Shown: piece by piece, positions 8,952-17,444 of the stretch
How the letters are laid out: each line of letters opens with the position of its first letter
Numbering within the stretch: the stretch's first letter is position 1
From: Thauera sp. GDN1
GTDB taxonomy: Bacteria > Pseudomonadota > Gammaproteobacteria > Burkholderiales > Rhodocyclaceae
Direction: 5' to 3'
NCBI RefSeq assembly: GCF_029223545.1
Contig: NZ_CP097870.1
Coordinates: 682,001-746,000 of the forward strand
DNA: 64,000 bases
Made by a program: the position numbers and the translations under genes
Notes under the pieces: generated by a model
Seen by the model: only the letters and a program-made list of their open reading frames with translations
What the model was told of the DNA's origin: nothing
Database searches by the model: none

Positions 8952-10660
8952 GCGCCCTCCGCGAGCGCCCCGCTTGCCGGAGCCAGCGTCGACAGATCGA
9001 CCACCCGCGCCAGCTCGCACACACTGGTGCTGCCATCGAGCACGCGGCGCACGCCGTCCTCGGCGAGGCTGCGATGGCCCTTGCGTCGCGCTGCGGCGCG
9101 CAGTCCCGCGGCGTGTGCCCGGCGCGCGACCAGTTCGTCGAGCTCGGCATCGAAGGGCAGGATCTCGGCGATCGCCAGCCGGCCGCGATAGCCGCGGAAG
9201 TCGCAGGCCGGACAACCGGCGGCCTCGTAGACGATCGCGGTCGCGCCGTCGGCGGGCAGTCCGAGGCGGGCGCGGTCGGCCGCGCTCGCCGGGGCGGGTT
9301 TGCGGCAGGTCGGACACAACCGGCGCACCAGGCGCTGCGACAGGACGCCGGTGAGGTTGCCGGCGAGCAGTTCGGGTGTCAGGCCGATCTCCACCAGGCG
9401 CGGGATGGCGCCGAACACCGAGTTGGCATGCAGGGTGGCGAACACCTGATGGCCGGTGAGCGCAGCGCGCAGGGCCATGGTGGCGGTGTCCGCGTCGCGG
9501 ATCTCGCCGATCAGGATGATGTCCGGGTCCTGGCGCAGCAGTGCGCGCACGCCGTCGGCGAAATCGAGGCGCGAGGCCTCCCCGACCTGGGTCTGGCGGA
9601 TCATCGCCAGCGGATACTCGACCGGGTCCTCCAGGGTCATGACGTTCACCGCCTCGGAGCTGAGGTGGTTGAGGATCGAGTACAGGGTGGTGGTCTTGCC
9701 GCTCCCGGTGGGACCCACCACCAGCACCAGGCCCTCGGGGCGGGCGAGGATGCGGTCGAGATCGTCCGCCTGTGCGGGCGTCAGACCGAGCGCCTGCAGC
9801 GGCACGATGCCCTTGTCGCGGTCGAGGATGCGCAGCACGATGTTCTCGCCGTGCAGCGTGGGCTGGGTGGCGACGCGGAAGTCGACCGGTCGCCCGCCGA
9901 CCGCGAGACTGATACGTCCGTCCTGGGGGCTGCGCGACTCGGCGATGTCCATGCCGGCGAGTACCTTGAGGCGCACCGCGAGCTCCGCCCAGCACGCGCG
10001 GTGCAGCGCGCGGACCTGGCGCAGTGCGCCGTCGATGCGGTGGCGGATGCGCAGGAAGCCGGCCTCGGGCTCGAAGTGCAGGTCGGAGGCCCCGCGCGAG
10101 ACCGCGTCGGCGAGCAGCGCATCGACCAGGCGCACGACGAGCTGCGGATCGCGCGGCGATGCGCCGGCCCCGCCGTTGCGCTGCTCGAGGGCGCGCACGA
10201 GCTCTTCGATCGAGCTCGCCTGGCCGTAGTGCTGCTCGATCGCGCGTCCGAGCTCGCCCTCGCCGGCCAGTCGCGGCTCGATGTGCACGTCGGGGCCGAG
10301 TTCGGCGCGCAGGCGGTCGAGGGCGACGATGTCGTGGGCGTCGGCCATGGCGACGATCAGCCGCTTGCGTGCGGTGTCGTAGTGCAGCGGCAGCAGCCGG
10401 TGGCGGCGGGCGAGGGCCTGCGGCACGCGCGCGATGGCGTCCGGATCGGCCAGCGCGGCGGCGAGGTCCACCCAGGGCACGCCACTGCGTGCGGCAAGCG
10501 CGTCGCGCAGCGCGGCCTCGCTGACGAAACCGAGCCGGACCAGCATCGGCCCCAGGGGCTGGCGGCGGTCCTGCTGTTCGTGGAGGGCGATCCGCAACTG
10601 GTCCGCGCTGATGAGGCCGGCGGCGAGCAGGGTCTGGCCGATGGATGGGGGCGCGTTCAT
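8948..10660 (-). CDS. Assembly ATPase of type II secretion/type IV pilus (GspE/PilB/MshE family)
   Basis: 570 residues. N-terminal MshEN-type domain (about 5-150, with two 'LG-x-x-LV-x-x-G' like repeats of the kind that bind cyclic di-GMP in MshE), then the GspE ATPase core with Walker [11 protein letters not shown] at residue 316, an Asp box TLEDPVEYPL, a Walker B RQDPDIILIGEIRD and a His box. A zinc-type tetracysteine module CPTC...CPAC lies near 455-495. Powers pilin polymerisation at the inner membrane. ATGA overlaps with the secretin gene upstream and the platform gene downstream. Regulation by c-di-GMP is inferred from the family, not shown. Confidence 0.93.
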   Translation of the reverse strand: MNAPPSIGQTLLAAGLISADQLRIALHEQQDRRQPLGPMLVRLGFVSEAALRDALAARSGVPWVDLAAALADPDAIARVPQALARRHRLLPLHYDTARKRLIVAMADAHDIVALDRLRAELGPDVHIEPRLAGEGELGRAIEQHYGQASSIEELVRALEQRNGGAGASPRDPQLVVRLVDALLADAVSRGASDLHFEPEAGFLRIRHRIDGALRQVRALHRACWAELAVRLKVLAGMDIAESRSPQDGRISLAVGGRPVDFRVATQPTLHGENIVLRILDRDKGIVPLQALGLTPAQADDLDRILARPEGLVLVVGPTGSGKTTTLYSILNHLSSEAVNVMTLEDPVEYPLAMIRQTQVGEASRLDFADGVRALLRQDPDIILIGEIRDADTATMALRAALTGHQVFATLHANSVFGAIPRLVEIGLTPELLAGNLTGVLSQRLVRRLCPTCRKPAPASAADRARLGLPADGATAIVYEAAGCPACDFRGYRGRLAIAEILPFDAELDELVARRAHAAGLRAAARRKGHRSLAEDGVRRVLDGSTSVCELARVVDLSTLAPASGALAEGA

Positions 10661-12405
10661 GGCAGGCTGTCGCTCGGGGTGAAGGAGGCGTCGGGTGTCG
10701 TGCCGGCGGGCGCGAGCAGGGGGCGCAGCGGCACGTGCGGGAAGTTGCGCTGTCCGGGCGAGGGGCCGTCGGTGAGGAAGCGGTCGTCCGGCAGAAGCGC
10801 GGCGTAGTTGGCATAGCCCGCCTGCAGGCTGGGCTCGTCGATCAGCAGCGGGCGCAGGAAGATCAGCAGCTCGGTGCGCCGGACCGCGTTGTCACGGCGG
10901 GTGAACAGCTCGCCGACGAGCGGGATGTCGCCGAGCAGCGGGATGCGGCCGGTGTCGTGGTCGACGCGGTCCTCCATCAGCCCGCCGAGCACCGCGATCT
11001 CGCCGCTGCGCAGGCGCAGCATGGATTCGATCTCGCGCGTGCGGATCTGCGGCACGCGATTGGGGATGTCGCCGAGCGAGGGGTTGGGGTCGTCCTTGAA
11101 GCCGGAGATGCCCGAGATCGTCGGCCGCACGTTGAGGGTGATCTCGCCGTCGGCGGATATCTGCGGCGTGACCGACATCACCATGCCGACCGAGACCGAC
11201 TGCGGCGTGGTGGTGGCGGTGATGCGGGCCTGCTTGCGGTCGTCGTACTCGGTGGTGGTGCTGTCGACCAGGAAGTACACGACCTCCTCGACCACCTTGA
11301 GCATCGCGGTCTGGTTGTTGAGCACCGACAGGCGCGGGCTGGACAGCACCTTCACGGTGCCGAAGGTCTCCAGCAGTTCGAGGCGGACATCGTTGCGCGC
11401 AGACAGGTAGGACACCGTGGGCTGGCCCGGCATCGCGTCGTCGCTGCCGCGCGGACGGACGTTCCAGCCCGGCACGCCGATGCGCGTCCAGTCGATGCCC
11501 TGGCGGTAGCCGTCGGCCAGGGTGACCTCGACGATGGTGGCCTCGATCATCACCTGGCGGCGCGCGGCCTGCTGCACGCTGCCGAGGAAGGCGCGCAGCT
11601 GCTCGTGCTGGCGGGCGGTGGCGCGCACCATCAGCACGCCGCTCTCGCGGTTGATCATGACGTCCGCGCTGCGGCAGGGGCGGCTGGCGCCGTCGCCGCA
11701 GCCGGGGCCGCCGGTCCCGGCCAGGATGCTGACCAGGTTGGCTTCGAGTGCGGTCCAGAAGTCGTTGCTGGCGCGGGTCTCGATCTGCGTCACCGAGGCG
11801 TTGCCGCTGCCGGCGTTCTGGCCGGCCGTGCCGGTGGTGGCGATCTGCGTGCTGGTGGCGACGGTGCCGCGCATGTCGCGGCTGAGGTTGACATAGTCCA
11901 GGCCGTAGCTGCGGATCACCGGGGTGTCGGGGCGAACCACGAGGTGGCCGCCGTTCAGCTCGTAGCGGATGTCGGCCTGGCGGGCGATGCGTGCGAGCAG
12001 TTCGTGCAGCGGCTGGTCGTGTGCGCGCAGCGTGACGCGGCCTTCGATGCCGGCGTGGAGATCCAGTTCGAGTCCGGCGTCGCGACCGATCGCGAGCAGC
12101 AGTTCGGCGACCGGGAGCTCGCGGACGTCGACCGAGTATCCGCGTACGGACGCGTGCTGCTTGCCGCCGGCGGGCACCGTTGCGGCCGTCGCCGGCGTGT
12201 CGTGCATCCGCGGCGCGGCGCTTGCCGCTTGCGCGCCCGCGTTTGCAGCCGCGTGCTGCCCCGCGCCCGCCGGGGCGTGGCGCGGGGCGCTCGCGGCGCG
12301 TGCATCGAGGTGCCCCGGGGCGCCCGGCGCGCGCTGCAGGGGCGCGCAGGCGGTGACCGCGAGAGTGGTCGAGAGAATGACAAGAAGGTTTTCGGTGGCG
12401 TGCAT
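10657..12405 (-). CDS. Outer-membrane secretin of the pilus/secretion operon (MshL/PilQ family), lipoprotein
   Basis: 582 residues. A lipoprotein signal with the lipobox LAVTAC puts the lipid on Cys 20. A linker rich in Ala/His/Pro follows, then an STN/N0-like domain (about 90-155), a secretin N1-type part, and the C-terminal secretin domain (about 290-535) with the family stretch VEEVVYFLVDSTTT and SGEIAVLGGLMEDR...PLLGDIPLVGELF. It forms the outer-membrane ring through which the filament or substrate leaves. First gene of the leftward operon; its stop overlaps the ATPase start by 4 bp. No Shine-Dalgarno site precedes the ATG, and the nearest promoter-like pair would place the transcript start almost at the ATG. 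Confidence 0.92.
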   Translation of the reverse strand: MHATENLLVILSTTLAVTACAPLQRAPGAPGHLDARAASAPRHAPAGAGQHAAANAGAQAASAAPRMHDTPATAATVPAGGKQHASVRGYSVDVRELPVAELLLAIGRDAGLELDLHAGIEGRVTLRAHDQPLHELLARIARQADIRYELNGGHLVVRPDTPVIRSYGLDYVNLSRDMRGTVATSTQIATTGTAGQNAGSGNASVTQIETRASNDFWTALEANLVSILAGTGGPGCGDGASRPCRSADVMINRESGVLMVRATARQHEQLRAFLGSVQQAARRQVMIEATIVEVTLADGYRQGIDWTRIGVPGWNVRPRGSDDAMPGQPTVSYLSARNDVRLELLETFGTVKVLSSPRLSVLNNQTAMLKVVEEVVYFLVDSTTTEYDDRKQARITATTTPQSVSVGMVMSVTPQISADGEITLNVRPTISGISGFKDDPNPSLGDIPNRVPQIRTREIESMLRLRSGEIAVLGGLMEDRVDHDTGRIPLLGDIPLVGELFTRRDNAVRRTELLIFLRPLLIDEPSLQAGYANYAALLPDDRFLTDGPSPGQRNFPHVPLRPLLAPAGTTPDASFTPSDSLP

Positions 12406-12411
12406 GCGTTC

Positions 12412-12440
12412 ATGCTAAATGGATCAAATGAAAAAGTGAA
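12412..12440 (-). promoter_or_regulatory. Promoter-like pair upstream of the secretin operon
   Basis: Read leftward, TTCACT (12440-12435), 17 nt, then TAGCAT (12417-12412). Each hexamer matches 4 of 6 sigma-70 positions and the spacing is ideal; the surrounding bases are the most A/T-rich of this intergenic region. The predicted start point would fall at or next to the secretin ATG (12405), implying a leaderless or nearly leaderless message. Confidence 0.3.
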
Positions 12441-12588
12441 TAGCCATTTGGCATTGATCGGGAGGGCGTTCGGCATCGCCTGTGCGAGGTGCAAGTGACT
12501 GGAGCGCAACGCATCTCCATGGGCGATGACGATGGCGAGTGTCTTGTTGCGTTGCAGCAACGAGCGGGCGGCTGCAATCGGTCTCTGC

Positions 12589-12594
12589 TATAGT
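12589..12594 (+). promoter_or_regulatory. -10 element candidate for the mla operon
   Basis: TATAGT stands out in GC-rich surroundings 29 bp before the mlaF GTG. No convincing -35 hexamer lies at 16-18 bp. It is one of a series of similar lone -10 elements in this window. Confidence 0.4.
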
Positions 12595-12622
12595 TCAGGG
12601 TTTTCCTGGCGCCTCATACCCC

Positions 12623-13444
12623 GTGTCCACGTCTGCCGAACAGACTTCCCCGCTGGTTTCCCTGCGCGACGTGCGCTTCGCCTACGGCGAGCGCGAGGTC
12701 CTGCGCGGCATCGATCTGAGCGTGCATCGCGGCCAGGTCATCGCCATCATGGGGGGCAGCGGTTGCGGCAAGACCACGCTGTTGCGTCTGATTGGCGGCC
12801 AGTTGCGGGCCACCGCCGGCACGGTCGAGGTCGAGGGGCGCAACGTCGCCCGCCTGTCGGGCAAGGAGCTCTACGCGCTGCGCCGGCGCATGGGCATGCT
12901 GTTCCAGTTCGGTGCGCTGTTCACCGACATGAGCGTCCATGACAACGTCGCCTTCCCGCTGCGCGAGCACACCGGGTTGCCGGCGGACATGATCCACGAC
13001 CTGGTGCTGATGAAGCTGCAGGCGGTGGGGCTGCGCGGTGCGGCGAAGCTGCATCCGAACGAACTCTCCGGCGGCATGGCGCGGCGGGTGGCGCTGGCGC
13101 GCGCGGTGGCGCTCGATCCGATGCTGATCCTGTACGACGAGCCCTTCGCCGGCCTCGATCCGATCTCGCTCGGCATCATCGGCCAGCTGATCCGCAAGCT
13201 GAACGACGCGCTCGGCGCGAGCTCGGTGATGGTGACCCACGACGTGCACGAGTCGCTCGCCATCGTCGATTACATCTACTTCGTGTCCGACGGCCGCATC
13301 GTCGCGCAGGGCACGCCGGCCGAGATCCGCGCCTCGAGCGATCCCTTCGTGCATCAGTTCGTCAATGCCGAGGCCGACGGGCCGGTGCCCTTCCACTATC
13401 CGGCACCGCCGATCGACAGCCTGCTGAACGAGGAGGGCGCATGA
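12623..13444 (+). CDS. mlaF: Phospholipid ABC transporter ATPase MlaF
   Basis: 273 residues from the GTG at 12623. Walker A GGSGCGKTT near residue 47, signature LSGGMARRVALARA near 148, Walker B ILYDEPFAGLD near 168 and the switch His in MVTHD. It is the ATPase of the MlaFEDB complex that moves phospholipids between the inner membrane and the periplasmic carrier MlaC. I prefer the GTG over the in-frame ATG at 12539, because that ATG lies upstream of the -10 element and adds 28 residues not typical of the family. The GTG has no clear Shine-Dalgarno site. Its stop overlaps the mlaE ATG. Confidence 0.92.
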   Translation: MSTSAEQTSPLVSLRDVRFAYGEREVLRGIDLSVHRGQVIAIMGGSGCGKTTLLRLIGGQLRATAGTVEVEGRNVARLSGKELYALRRRMGMLFQFGALFTDMSVHDNVAFPLREHTGLPADMIHDLVLMKLQAVGLRGAAKLHPNELSGGMARRVALARAVALDPMLILYDEPFAGLDPISLGIIGQLIRKLNDALGASSVMVTHDVHESLAIVDYIYFVSDGRIVAQGTPAEIRASSDPFVHQFVNAEADGPVPFHYPAPPIDSLLNEEGA

Positions 13445-14229
13445 ACGCGATCGCCTCCGCGCTGCGCCGCATCGGCGCGCTGACCATCGACGGCGTGTGG
13501 CGGCTGGGTTTCGCCACCCGCTTCCTGCTCGCGGTGCTGATGAACTCCGGCCAGTCGCTGCGCCGCATCCATCTCACCATCCGCGAGCTCTACTTCAGCG
13601 GCGTGCTGTCGCTGCTGATCATCGTCGTCTCGGGACTGTTCGTCGGCCTGGTGCTCGGGCTGCAGGGCTACGACATCCTGCAGCGCTACGGCTCGGCCGA
13701 CGCGGTGGGCGTCATGGTGGCGCTGTCGCTGCTGCGCGAGCTCGGGCCGGTGATCGCCGCGCTGCTGTTCGCCAGCCGCGCCGGCTCCGCGATCACCGCC
13801 GAGATCGGACTGATGAAGGCCACCGAGCAGCTGAAGGCGATGGACATGATGGCGGTCAACCCGATCGCGCGCGTGGTCGCGCCGCGCTTCTGGGGCGGCG
13901 TGCTGTCGATGCCGCTGCTGGCGGCGCTGTTCTCGGCGATGGGCATCTTCGGCGGCTGGCTGATCACCGTGGCGGTGATCGGCGTCGATGACGGCGCGTT
14001 CTGGTCGCAGATGCAGGCTGCAGTGGAATTCGAGTACGACGTGATGAACGGCGTGATCAAGTCCGCGGTCTTCGGTACGGTGGTGTCGCTGATCGCGGTG
14101 TTCGAGGGCTACGATTGCCAGCCGACCGCCGAGGGCGTGTCGCGCGCGATCACCCGCACCGTCGTCACGTCCGCGCTGGCCATCCTGGCGCTGGACTTCG
14201 TGCTTACCTCCTTCATGTTCAGGGGTTGA
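13441..14229 (+). CDS. mlaE: Phospholipid ABC transporter permease MlaE
   Basis: 262 residues, five to six membrane segments, the standard MlaE/YrbE size. Family stretches GLVLGLQGYDILQRYGSADAVG (shown here in part) and the cytoplasmic EIGLMKATEQLKAMDMM coupling loop (about 120-137) are present, as is the conserved C-terminal FEGYDCQPTAEGVSRA. Forms the membrane channel dimer with MlaF on the inside and the MlaD hexamer on the periplasmic face. ATGA overlap with mlaF. Confidence 0.95.
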   Translation: MNAIASALRRIGALTIDGVWRLGFATRFLLAVLMNSGQSLRRIHLTIRELYFSGVLSLLIIVVSGLFVGLVLGLQGYDILQRYGSADAVGVMVALSLLRELGPVIAALLFASRAGSAITAEIGLMKATEQLKAMDMMAVNPIARVVAPRFWGGVLSMPLLAALFSAMGIFGGWLITVAVIGVDDGAFWSQMQAAVEFEYDVMNGVIKSAVFGTVVSLIAVFEGYDCQPTAEGVSRAITRTVVTSALAILALDFVLTSFMFRG

Positions 14230-14231
14230 TG

Positions 14232-14705
14232 ATGAGTCGTACCGCGCTCGACCTGTGGGTCGGCATTTTTGTTGCGATCGGTTTCGCCGCGCTGGTCTTC
14301 CTGGCGATGAAGGTCGGCAACTTCTCGGGTCTGGACGGCAGCGAGACCTATCGCGTCGAGGCGCCCTTCGACAACATCGGCGGCCTCAAGGTGCGCGCCC
14401 CGGTCAAGAGCTCGGGCGTGCTGGTCGGCCGTGTCGCCGCGATCCGTTTCGATCCCGAGATCTATCGCGCGGTGGTCGAGCTCGAGATCGACAGGCGCTA
14501 TGGCTTCCCGGCCGACACCACGGCCTCGATCCTGACTTCCGGCCTGCTCGGCGAGCAGTACGTCGGGCTGGAAGCGGGGGCCGACTCGGCGATGCTGAAG
14601 AATGGCGACCGCGTGCTGATCACCCAGTCGGCGGTGGTGCTGGAGAAGCTGATCGGGCAGTTCATGTTCGACCGTGCCGCGGACGCGCCCGCGCAGCCGC
14701 AGTGA
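14232..14705 (+). CDS. mlaD: Phospholipid transport MCE-domain protein MlaD
   Basis: 157 residues. One N-terminal membrane helix (about 5-25) anchors a single MCE domain (about 37-115), including the family segment 'APFDNIGGLKVRAPVKSSGV' (about 38-57). MlaD forms a periplasmic hexamer ring that binds lipid between MlaFE and MlaC. Two adjacent ATGs exist at 14229 and 14232; the second has the AGGGG site (14221-14225) at a better distance of 6 nt. Follows mlaE immediately. Confidence 0.93.
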   Translation: MSRTALDLWVGIFVAIGFAALVFLAMKVGNFSGLDGSETYRVEAPFDNIGGLKVRAPVKSSGVLVGRVAAIRFDPEIYRAVVELEIDRRYGFPADTTASILTSGLLGEQYVGLEAGADSAMLKNGDRVLITQSAVVLEKLIGQFMFDRAADAPAQPQ

Positions 14706-14737
14706 GGCGGCGGCCAGGTCTTCCGGAGAAAACAACA

Positions 14738-15586
14738 ATGCAAAACGTCTTCCGCTCCTCCCGCGCCGGCGTGGCTGCTGCCGCGCTGTCGGCCGCGCTG
14801 CTGACGGGCTGTGCCACCACCGCCAACCCCAACGATCCGCTCGAAGGCTTCAACCGCGCGATGTTCAGCTTCAACGACCAGCTCGACAAGGCCGTCGTCA
14901 AGCCCGCGGCGCAGGTCTATGATGCCGTGCTTCCGAGCCCGGTGCGCACCGGCGTCGGCAACGTCTTCGGCAACCTCGCCGACCCCTGGATCGCGCTCAA
15001 CAACATCCTGCAGGGCAAGTTCGCCGAGGGCGTGAGCGACCTGATGCGCTTCGCCCTCAACTCGACCTGGGGCCTGCTCGGCGTGCTCGACATCGCCAGC
15101 GAGGCCGGCCTGCCCAAGCACGACGAGGACCTCGGCCAGACCCTGGGGCGCTGGGGCGTGGGCGAGGGCGCCTACATCGTGCTGCCCTTCTTCGGCCCGC
15201 GCACGGTGCGTGACGCGGTCGCGATGCCGGCCGACATGATGGGCGAGACGCCGTTCGCCATCGACCACGTGCCGACCCGCAACACCGTGACCGCCACCCG
15301 CGTGGTGCACGCGCGCTCGGTGCTGCTCGGCGCCGACCACACGCTGGAGGAGGCGGCGCTCGACCGCTATGCCTTCGTGCGCGACTTCTATCTCGAACAA
15401 CGTCGTTACAAGGTCGATGATGGCCGCCAGGAGCGGGTGTACGAAGATTTCGACGAGCAGTCCGCCGCGCCGCTCGGCGACGAGGTGGATGCCGCCGCGG
15501 CCGCCGCGGTGGAGCGCCTCGAACTCGTCGGCATCGGCGAGCTGGCGCTCGAGCGCGCGGCCGCATCCCCGACCCACAAGAACTGA
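14738..15586 (+). CDS. mlaA: Outer-membrane lipoprotein MlaA (VacJ)
   Basis: 282 residues. A lipoprotein signal ends in LLTGC (Cys near 24). The MlaA core (about 35-235) carries the hallmark DPLEGFNRAMFSFND near the start and GPRTVRDAVAMP further on. MlaA sits in the outer-membrane inner leaflet and removes mislocalised phospholipids for transfer to MlaC. The C-terminus after about 240 is an acidic, Ala-rich tail. GGAGAA at 14725-14730 fits the ATG. In E. coli mlaA is unlinked; here it lies inside the operon between mlaD and mlaC. Confidence 0.95.
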   Translation: MQNVFRSSRAGVAAAALSAALLTGCATTANPNDPLEGFNRAMFSFNDQLDKAVVKPAAQVYDAVLPSPVRTGVGNVFGNLADPWIALNNILQGKFAEGVSDLMRFALNSTWGLLGVLDIASEAGLPKHDEDLGQTLGRWGVGEGAYIVLPFFGPRTVRDAVAMPADMMGETPFAIDHVPTRNTVTATRVVHARSVLLGADHTLEEAALDRYAFVRDFYLEQRRYKVDDGRQERVYEDFDEQSAAPLGDEVDAAAAAAVERLELVGIGELALERAAASPTHKN

Positions 15587-15595
15587 GGGCCAGAC

Positions 15596-16261
15596 ATGAA
15601 AGCACTGACGAACCGTTTCCTCCTCCCCCTGCTGTGCATGATGTTCGCCGGCGCGATGTCGGCGAGCGCCGCGACCGATCTGAAGGCGCCAGACGCGCTG
15701 GTCAAGGACGTCACCAACGAGGTGCTCGAGATCGTGCGCGCCGACAAGGCCATCCAGGCCGGCGACACCAAGCGCGTGATCGAGCTGGTCGACGCCAAGG
15801 TGCTGCCGCACTTCGACTTCCGCCGCATGACCATGCTCGCCGTCGGCCGTGACTGGCGCCAGGCCACGCCCGAGCAGCAGGCCAGGCTCACCGACGCCTT
15901 CCGCACCCTGCTCGTGCGCACCTACTCCAACGCGCTGACCCAGTATCGCGACCAGCGCATCGAGTTCCGTCCCTCGCGCTTCGCCGAGGCCGACACCCGC
16001 GTGCAGATCCGCACCGAGGTCATCCAGGCCGGCGCCCAGCCGGTCGGCATCGACTACATGCTGGAGAAGAGCGAGAAGGGCTGGAAAGTGTTCGACGTCA
16101 TCGTCGCCGGCGTGAGCCTGGTCACCAACTATCGCAGCAGCTTCGGCCAGGAAATCAGCCGCGGCGGCATCGACGGCCTGATCAAGTCGCTGGAGGAGCG
16201 CAATCGCACGCTCGCCGAGCAGCAGGGGCTGCAGCAGGGCGCAGGCGGTCGCGGCGCATGA
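15596..16261 (+). CDS. mlaC: Periplasmic phospholipid shuttle MlaC (Ttg2D family)
   Basis: 221 residues with a cleavable signal peptide (about 1-24, ending in SASA). The mature part is a single Tol-Tol-Ttg2 domain, with the family pattern 'LPHFDFRRMTMLAVGRDWRQA' split around residues 65-85 and 'YRSSFGQEISRGGIDGLI' near 180-197. Carries phospholipid between MlaA and the MlaFEDB complex. Starts 9 bp after mlaA and overlaps mlaB by 4 bp. Confidence 0.95.
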   Translation: MKALTNRFLLPLLCMMFAGAMSASAATDLKAPDALVKDVTNEVLEIVRADKAIQAGDTKRVIELVDAKVLPHFDFRRMTMLAVGRDWRQATPEQQARLTDAFRTLLVRTYSNALTQYRDQRIEFRPSRFAEADTRVQIRTEVIQAGAQPVGIDYMLEKSEKGWKVFDVIVAGVSLVTNYRSSFGQEISRGGIDGLIKSLEERNRTLAEQQGLQQGAGGRGA

Positions 16262-16551
16262 GCGCATCCGGCCCTGTCACCGTATTCGCGCCCGCCGGCG
16301 AGCTGACCATGGTGTCGGCGCCGGGGGTGCTCGAGGAAGGCCGCCGGCTGGCGCGCGCGGGCGACCTGGTGGTCGATTTCGCCGGCGTCACGACTGCAGA
16401 CTCGGCAGCGCTCGCGCTGCTGTTCGACTGGATGCGCTGCGCACGCACGGCCGGCAATCGCCTGAGCGTGCGCGGCCTGCCGGCCGCCATGGCGAGCCTG
16501 GCCGCGCTCTACGACATCGATCCGCTGTTGCCGCTGGAAGGCGCGCGATGA
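16258..16551 (+). CDS. mlaB: STAS-domain protein MlaB
   Basis: 97 residues, a single STAS domain with the conserved turn VTTADSAALALLFDWMR (about 42-58), which carries the Asp-Ser pair typical of anti-anti-sigma-like folds. In the Mla complex it binds MlaF and is needed for its assembly and activity. Overlaps mlaC and the next gene by 4 bp each (ATGA), so all are translationally coupled. Confidence 0.9.
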   Translation: MSASGPVTVFAPAGELTMVSAPGVLEEGRRLARAGDLVVDFAGVTTADSAALALLFDWMRCARTAGNRLSVRGLPAAMASLAALYDIDPLLPLEGAR

Positions 16552-17444
16552 CCGTTCCCGCCATCCGCATCCACGGCGTCGCCAAGCGCTATGGCGCGCT
16601 GCAGGCGCTCGGCGGTGTCGACCTCGAGATCGGCCAGGGCGAGTTCTTCGGCCTGCTCGGCCCCAACGGTGCCGGCAAGACCACGCTGATCTCGGCGCTG
16701 TCGGGCCTTGTGCGTCCGGACAGCGGCTCGCTCGCGATCATGGGTCACGACGTGGTCGCCGACTACCGCAATGCCCGCCGCAATCTCGGCGTGGTGCCGC
16801 AGGAGCTGGTGTTCGATCCCTTCTTCTCGGTGCGCGAACTGTTGCGCATCCAGTCGGGCTACTTCGGCATCCGCAGCAACGACGACTGGATCGACGAGAT
16901 CCTCGCCAGCCTGGACCTCACCCACAAGGCCAACGCCAACATGCGCGCGCTGTCGGGTGGCATGAAGCGGCGTGTGCTGGTGGCGCAGGCGCTGGTGCAT
17001 CGGCCGCCGGTGATCGTGCTCGACGAGCCCACCGCCGGCGTGGATGTCGAACTGCGCCAGGGGCTGTGGCAGTTCATCCGCAAGCTCAACCGCGACGGCC
17101 ACACCATCGTGCTGACCACACACTACCTCGAAGAGGCCGAGACCCTGTGCGGTCGGATCGCGATGCTTAAGGCCGGGCGCATCGTTGCGCTCGACACCAC
17201 CGACAACCTGCTGCGCCGCTTCGCCACCCACAGCCTGCGCGTGCGCCTGGCGCATCCGGAGCGCGGCGTGGTGCTCGGCGGCAGTGCTGCCGAGGGCGGC
17301 TGGGTCGAGTTCGCGTTCGACAGCTACGCCGAGGTCGAGACCCTGCTCGCCCGCCTGCGCGAGGCCGCTGCCGGACTGACCGAAATGCAGCTCGGCGAGC
17401 CGGACCTCGAGCGCGTCTTCGTCGAGGTCATGAATCGTGCCTGA
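16548..17444 (+). CDS. yadG: ABC-2 type exporter ATPase (YadG family)
   Basis: 298 residues. Walker A GPNGAGKTTL near 40, signature LSGGMKRRVLVAQA near 137, Walker B VIVLDEPTAGVD near 158, switch His in LTTHYLEEAE. The C-terminal ~75 residues after the ABC domain are typical of the exporter branch related to NodI/YadG. Substrate unknown. It forms a pair with the permease that follows (8 bp overlap) and is placed in the mla operon, suggesting an envelope role. Confidence 0.88.
   Translation: MTVPAIRIHGVAKRYGALQALGGVDLEIGQGEFFGLLGPNGAGKTTLISALSGLVRPDSGSLAIMGHDVVADYRNARRNLGVVPQELVFDPFFSVRELLRIQSGYFGIRSNDDWIDEILASLDLTHKANANMRALSGGMKRRVLVAQALVHRPPVIVLDEPTAGVDVELRQGLWQFIRKLNRDGHTIVLTTHYLEEAETLCGRIAMLKAGRIVALDTTDNLLRRFATHSLRVRLAHPERGVVLGGSAAEGGWVEFAFDSYAEVETLLARLREAAAGLTEMQLGEPDLERVFVEVMNRA

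Noticed and set aside
7752..10814. A single long reverse frame joining ATPase and platform protein, which could suggest a fusion or frameshift
   Set aside because: The two real genes are in different frames, each complete with its own start and stop and joined by an ATGA overlap; the long frame runs antisense-like through the ATPase part.
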